A DNA stretch of 64,000 bases, taken from positions 12,306,880-12,370,879 of the forward strand of contig NC_082603.1 in the NCBI RefSeq assembly GCF_030936135.1, read 5' to 3'. The DNA is from Gavia stellata (Eukaryota; Chordata; Aves; Gaviiformes; Gaviidae). The position numbers were made by a program, and so were the translations under genes. Below the pieces are notes generated by a model. That model made no database searches and was not told where the DNA came from. It worked only from the letters and a program-made list of their open reading frames with translations. Shown in pieces: positions 60,901 through 64,000 of this stretch; positions within the stretch are counted from its first letter, which is position 1, and each line of letters opens with the position of its first letter.

Positions 60901-61057
60901 TGAAAGTGACAGCCATTAAATGATACTTATTTGTTGTGTACTCAGTGATACAGATTACTTGTTCAAGTGATTCTAACATTCTTACAAAAATTGTAAGAAA
61001 ACTATACCTTCCATTCTTCCTCTTTCCTGCAGTCATCAAATATTGATGATTTCAGCT
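42838..61057 (-). CDS. STXBP3: STXBP3 (Munc18-3/Munc18c), exons 2-19; first exon off the right edge
   Basis: This is a Sec1/Munc18 family protein that clasps syntaxin-4 and regulates SNARE assembly in exocytosis, including GLUT4 vesicle fusion and platelet or secretory granule release, at the plasma membrane. Eighteen minus-strand exons join in phase to 579 residues plus stop; human has 592. So only about 15 N-terminal residues are missing. Diagnostic stretches in order: [202 protein letters not shown] and a C-terminal KDE. Seventeen introns, 16 GT-AG and one GC-AG. Large introns (45211-46185, 46272-47158, 50638-52119, 54278-56284, 57966-60173, among others) hold no other gene seen. Confidence 0.97.
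44518..44586. repeat. G/T-rich low-complexity tract
   Basis: Almost pure T and G on the plus strand (TTTTGGGTTGGTTTGTTTTG and on), hence A/C on the STXBP3 transcript, inside the intron between exons 18 and 19. The G runs are short and irregular. No function assigned. Confidence 0.7.
45062..45210 (-). CDS. STXBP3: STXBP3 exon 18
   Basis: The exon is 149 nt. It completes Ser, then encodes [20 protein letters not shown] through [11 protein letters not shown] plus one base. It contains the [18 protein letters not shown] strand that is hallmark SM-family sequence. The donor is G/GTAAGC. Confidence 0.97.
46186..46271 (-). CDS. STXBP3: STXBP3 exon 17
   Basis: The exon is 86 nt and encodes [20 protein letters not shown] and TWNGSGAV plus two bases. 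The donor is AG/GTAAAT. Confidence 0.96.
46672..46800 (+). repeat. Old interspersed repeat fragment, family not certain
   Basis: The stretch GCGCTGGGTCAGACTAAAGG...ATTCTGTCTGGCATCAGACA...GATGCTTAGGAAGAGGTTTA resembles a dispersed amniote repeat of the 'tgggtcagaccaaaggtcc...cagtatcctgtc' type seen in reptile and bird genomes. It is diverged and in an STXBP3 intron. I cannot name the family with confidence. Confidence 0.5.
47159..47257 (-). CDS. STXBP3: STXBP3 exon 16
   Basis: The exon is 99 nt and encodes [20 protein letters not shown] and [13 protein letters not shown]. The donor is GAG/GTAAAT. Confidence 0.95.
47719..47825 (-). CDS. STXBP3: STXBP3 exon 15
   Basis: The exon is 107 nt. It completes Gly, then encodes [20 protein letters not shown] through YLDVPVISS. 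The donor is TCA/GTAAGA. Confidence 0.95.
48401..48539 (-). CDS. STXBP3: STXBP3 exon 14
   Basis: The exon is 139 nt and encodes [20 protein letters not shown] through [10 protein letters not shown] plus one base. The donor is G/GTATGA. It is nearly invariant with mammals. Confidence 0.97.
49160..49240 (-). CDS. STXBP3: STXBP3 exon 13
   Basis: The exon is 81 nt and encodes [20 protein letters not shown] and RLCKTEQ. The donor is CAG/GTATGT. Confidence 0.96.
49677..49742 (-). CDS. STXBP3: STXBP3 exon 12
   Basis: The exon is 66 nt, phase 0 to 0, encoding [20 protein letters not shown] and SR. The donor is AGG/GTAAGG. Confidence 0.95.
49963..50020 (-). CDS. STXBP3: STXBP3 exon 11
   Basis: The exon is 58 nt. 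It completes Glu, then encodes [19 protein letters not shown]. The donor is AAA/GTGAGT. Confidence 0.95.
50533..50637 (-). CDS. STXBP3: STXBP3 exon 10
   Basis: The exon is 105 nt. One base completes Lys, then [20 protein letters not shown] and [14 protein letters not shown] plus GA. The donor is GA/GTATGT. This is the acidic domain-3a loop followed by a conserved helix. Confidence 0.95.
52120..52244 (-). CDS. STXBP3: STXBP3 exon 9, ending at a GC donor
   Basis: The exon is 125 nt and encodes [20 protein letters not shown] through [11 protein letters not shown] plus two bases of Lys. The 3' boundary is ACAA/GCAAGT. The nearby GT (CAA/GTACTT) breaks the frame in the next exon. The GC donor yields NDTYK-YKTEG, matching the mammalian protein across the junction. 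Confidence 0.9.
53157..53247 (-). CDS. STXBP3: STXBP3 exon 8
   Basis: The exon is 91 nt. It completes Ser, then encodes [20 protein letters not shown] and [10 protein letters not shown]. The donor is AAG/GTAGGA. Confidence 0.95.
53508..53556. repeat. Polypurine tract
   Basis: Nearly pure A/G on the plus strand (AAAAGAAAAGGAAAAAGAGA and on) inside the intron between STXBP3 exons 7 and 8. It is pyrimidine-rich on the transcribed RNA but lies over 250 nt upstream of the exon 8 acceptor. Confidence 0.8.
54123..54277 (-). CDS. STXBP3: STXBP3 exon 7
   Basis: The exon is 155 nt and encodes [20 protein letters not shown] through [12 protein letters not shown] plus two bases. The stretch TLEKTKDKD is divergent from human but of equal length. 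The donor is AG/GTGGGG. Confidence 0.96.
54437..54473. repeat. Perfect two-copy 17-bp tandem repeat
   Basis: TTGAGCTCATCTGCTTC at 54437-54453 is repeated directly at 54454-54470 with no gap. It is a recent small duplication in an STXBP3 intron. Confidence 0.95.
56285..56385 (-). CDS. STXBP3: STXBP3 exon 6
   Basis: The exon is 101 nt. It completes Phe, then encodes [20 protein letters not shown] through SFFPYESQ. The acceptor is TTTTTTCCTAG and the donor CAG/GTAATT. Confidence 0.96.
57171..57249 (-). CDS. STXBP3: STXBP3 exon 5
   Basis: The exon is 79 nt and encodes [20 protein letters not shown] then YVYFTD plus one base. The donor is T/GTAAGT. Confidence 0.95.
57889..57965 (-). CDS. STXBP3: STXBP3 exon 4
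   Basis: The exon is 77 nt and encodes [20 protein letters not shown] and ITPTKK. The IYFITPT strand is typical of Sec1/Munc18 domain 1. The donor is AAG/GTTAGT. Confidence 0.96.
59800..59905. repeat. A/C-rich low-complexity tract
   Basis: Mostly A and C runs on the plus strand (CCCACCCCCCAAAAAAAAAT, then repeated AAAC/CAAA units) in the intron between STXBP3 exons 3 and 4. It yields spurious hydrophobic ORFs on the minus strand. Confidence 0.8.
60174..60255 (-). CDS. STXBP3: STXBP3 exon 3
   Basis: The exon is 82 nt and encodes [20 protein letters not shown] through AEGIT plus one base. The donor is CAG/GTAAGC. The Munc18 domain-1 core is well conserved. Confidence 0.96.
61008..61057 (-). 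CDS. STXBP3: STXBP3 exon 2
   Basis: The exon is 50 nt. Two bases complete a codon split with the off-window exon 1, followed by [16 protein letters not shown]. The acceptor is TTCTTACAG and the donor AAG/GTATAG. Confidence 0.93.
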
Positions 61058-64000
61058 CTGTAAGAAGAAACAGAGATAGACAGTTTACCAGTTAGAGGAA
61101 TCAAATCGTTACTAAAAAAGTAATTCACCCATTTAGACTCATGTTTAGAGACCTAAAAAGGGAGAAACAAAAAAAACCCCAGATAAATACCTCTACATAA
61201 TTCTTGACCACAAACTGTCCCTGCCTGTTTCAGAAAGATATGGCTAAATTTTTCATTTTTGCTAATATTAAACAGCTCCATAAAAATCAGTCTGAATGAT
61301 CACAGACCTGTAAATATTTCACTTTGTTTCTATTTTTTTAGTGAACTCTTCCACTAAATGGATTGTGCACATGCAAAAAAAATAAGGCTACTCTTTAAGA
61401 TAAGGCAGCTGGACTAACACATTCACAAATAGACCTATTTTAAAATATATGCTAACTTCAGATGTCCTTGTTCTTTCTCTAGAATTCCAGAATAAGCCTA
61501 AGAAAATACCAGTTCTTTCAGGAATTGAAAGTTTAAATAAGGTATTCATTATCTTTTCCTGCTATGACAGCTTTGGGAGAAATGTCATTTAAAAATCTTG
61601 TACAGGACTCAGCAATAGGAGTCAGCATCTAGTTACGACCCACAGCTTTTAAAGATCACCAGAACTATGAATTGACACCACTCCTGAAACCATCAGGCTA
61701 ATGCAGATTTGATCTCACAGCAGTGGTACGTATTAATTAAAAGTCAGAAGATTTTTGGGAACTCTTTAAAACCTGGTGTTTATAAACATAGCAATAAAGA
61801 GGTCTGATTATTCGGTTCTCTTCTCCCAGAGAACAGAATTTCAGATTAAGCTGATGACTACTGCTACTAAAATAGCTGGATCTTCTTCCCAAATGAAAAA
61901 ATGAAAGTAGTAGAAACAGAAGCCTAAAATACAAATGAGCAAATTCAGCACGCATTTTATGATTACTGACAAGTGAAAGAACCATAAGAAGTTTCAGAAT
62001 AGTAGGTCCACATACAACAAAAAGTACACCTATTTCTTCAATATATTCATTACGGCCAAGTCCCTTTGGCATGACACTATCACAAGATAGTCCATCTCTA
62101 CCCCGAACTTCCAATGCCTCAGAATTCAGCAGTTTCTTCCAGCTGAGCAGCCTACCTGCTCATCCAGCCTTCACTTCATTTCAGTTTCACAACTCTAACA
62201 CTGCATAGCACACACTGCTCCCAAGATGTCACACTTCATGCTTCTCATGGTTATATTTTACAAAGATGTGCTACACGGACTCTTTCACACTAACACAAGA
62301 TGTTTCTTTTAAAGACGAGTACTTTGTGCTTTAGCTTTCCAATATGCTCAAGTTACTTTTTGCAACACGGACATTCTTCATAGCAACTTAAAAACCTTAA
62401 ACTCCATCTAAAACTGACAAAAATACTGGTCTAGAAGTTATTTAAGCAAAAAGTACACGTTTCAAGAGGGATGCAATTAGTGTATTTTGTTTATGTTCCT
62501 AAACAATAGAACTCAAGCTCAGTTCTCCTGAAGCCTTTTCTGCGTATACAACTCCTGAAATCCATTATCATTCTTCAAACTTGCCCTCTGGGTTGCTTCC
62601 AGTTCAACATCCTTCCTGTTACACACAATCCACAGTTTTCAACAAGTTCTAGGTCTGCTTAGCCTGGTGTAGACTCCTATGACTTCTTTGGATATACTCT
62701 CTATAAAATTGCAGAACGCACATCACTCCATAGCTGCTACTAAGAGGTGTTTGTTGGTAATACCTGAAATCCAGCATGTAATACAGGCACATTTTTTCCT
62801 GTCACTTTTATAGTGTGGTTTTGTTACTTACATTTTTCTAAGTCTGTACACAAGGTGTAAGAACAAATCTCTAGCCTCATGAAAATTTCATTAACCTCTA
62901 TATTTTCTGAGAACTCTTACCAAGGAATTAGTCCTCAGCATTACACAGCATTCTTTTTAATAGATTCAGTGCCTGAGAGCCTTGTCCAAAACCTCAAATA
63001 TATTTTTTTCTACAATACTTCAACTTACTTGCCTATTAAATAAACCAGAACATACAAATGTGTAATCCAATTGTGTCTTGAGCTTAATTTCTGTAATTAA
63101 AAATAGAAGTCAGCTTTCTCCCGTCATGAATTTTATTCCAAGCTATCAGTACACCAGATACAGTGTACTTGCCCCTGCAACATTCCAACTGCTATTTGTT
63201 TTGTCCTCAATCTGCAGCTGCTTTACCCAAATAACTGACCTACACTGGTTTACAGGCTCTCAAAATCATCTCATTTGTCTCCAGTAAGCATTCTGAATAC
63301 ACCAAAAACAATGATAAACCCAGGTATGAGTACTGCTGTTTTTGTCTAAGCTTTCATTGCCTTCTCACAAATTTCATGCCAACCATGCATCCTACCTACA
63401 TTCTCTAATTTTGTCTTCTCTGAATACATTAAATTAGTTTAAGGCATTTTTCTTCTGTTTTTACTTCCTGATTCAGATAAGAACTATACACAATCATGAC
63501 GGAACAGCAGACTGCTAAATCCCTATGTGAAAAAAACCAACCAAACAAAAAAAGCAAACCACACCTTGGCAAAGTTAATGACCCATTCATAACACACTTC
63601 CTGAAGAAAGGACTAACACAGTTTTCACTGTAAGCAAATGTTCTGGAAAATAAAGTTGCAGAAATGCTGAATCGTTTAAAAAATTAATACAGATATCTAT
63701 GGCTAGGCTAGAATCCTATTATACCAGTCTAGAACATATTTTGAAGTTGTAAAAAAAAAAATTAAAGACAGAATTCCTTGTGGAAATAACCTTATTTGCA
63801 GATACACACACAGAGATGCAGTATACCCTTAGTTTTATAATTTTATCCACAGGAACTACTGCCTCCTAAATGCAGGTAGCTTCCCCCACCCCCATAACTG
63901 TGAACTTAACTGTCAACAAATTTTGTTGAAGTAACATTTTCACATACTTCTGCTTAGATTCAGTCTAAAATTGCACCTTACAGAAAGGGCTATCACAACG
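61058..64000 (-). other. STXBP3: STXBP3 intron 1 (partial)
   Basis: No exon matching the roughly 15-residue Munc18-3 N-terminus was found here. No CpG-rich promoter appears either, so exon 1 and the promoter lie to the right. Nothing else is supported in this 2.9 kb. Confidence 0.75.

Noticed and set aside
61737-62114. 125-codon minus-strand ORF in STXBP3 intron 1
   Set aside because: No similarity to the expected STXBP3 N-terminus or to any family I recognise, and no exon boundaries.

Overview
The window is a vertebrate nuclear locus, almost certainly from a bird. Three intron-rich genes are recognisable by their exon peptides: GPSM2 (minus), AKNAD1 (plus) and STXBP3 (minus). Their order and relative orientation match the block I recall on human 1p13.3, read from the other side. 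The avian call rests on a truncated CR1 retrotransposon tail near 34.4-34.6 kb, low repeat content and compact introns. It is an inference, and another sauropsid is possible. No CRISPR array, operon, tRNA or rRNA gene was seen.

Layout. Positions 1-12,667 carry the N-terminal half of GPSM2 (LGN): nine coding exons on the minus strand encoding about 399 residues of TPR scaffold. The C-terminal GoLoco exons lie to the left of position 1. A 12.7 kb intron then runs to a CpG island at about 25.05-26.06 kb. This looks like a shared divergent promoter for GPSM2 (leftward) and AKNAD1 (rightward). AKNAD1 fills 26.1-38.7 kb, with an untranslated 5' exon, a large first coding exon and about 18 smaller ones, ending in a stop at 38,711. 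A 4.1 kb gene-free gap separates it from STXBP3, which converges from the right: 18 coding exons from 61,057 down to the stop at 42,838. Only the short first coding exon of STXBP3 lies beyond the right edge.

Exon ends were set by hand from splice sites, reading phase and family similarity. The phases close through all of GPSM2 and STXBP3 in the window. They close through most of AKNAD1, where two junctions (after the exons at 33,428 and 35,861) are less certain. Two introns, one in AKNAD1 and one in STXBP3, keep the frame only if a GC donor is used instead of GT.

The genes are not a pathway. GPSM2 orients the mitotic spindle and links G-alpha(i) to NuMA. STXBP3 (Munc18-3/Munc18c) controls syntaxin-4-dependent exocytosis. 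AKNAD1 is a poorly studied relative of the centrosomal protein AKNA. I found no exotic mobile or defence system. The most unusual signals are the two GC-AG introns and a spliced upstream ORF whose stop directly abuts, in frame, the AKNAD1 start codon.
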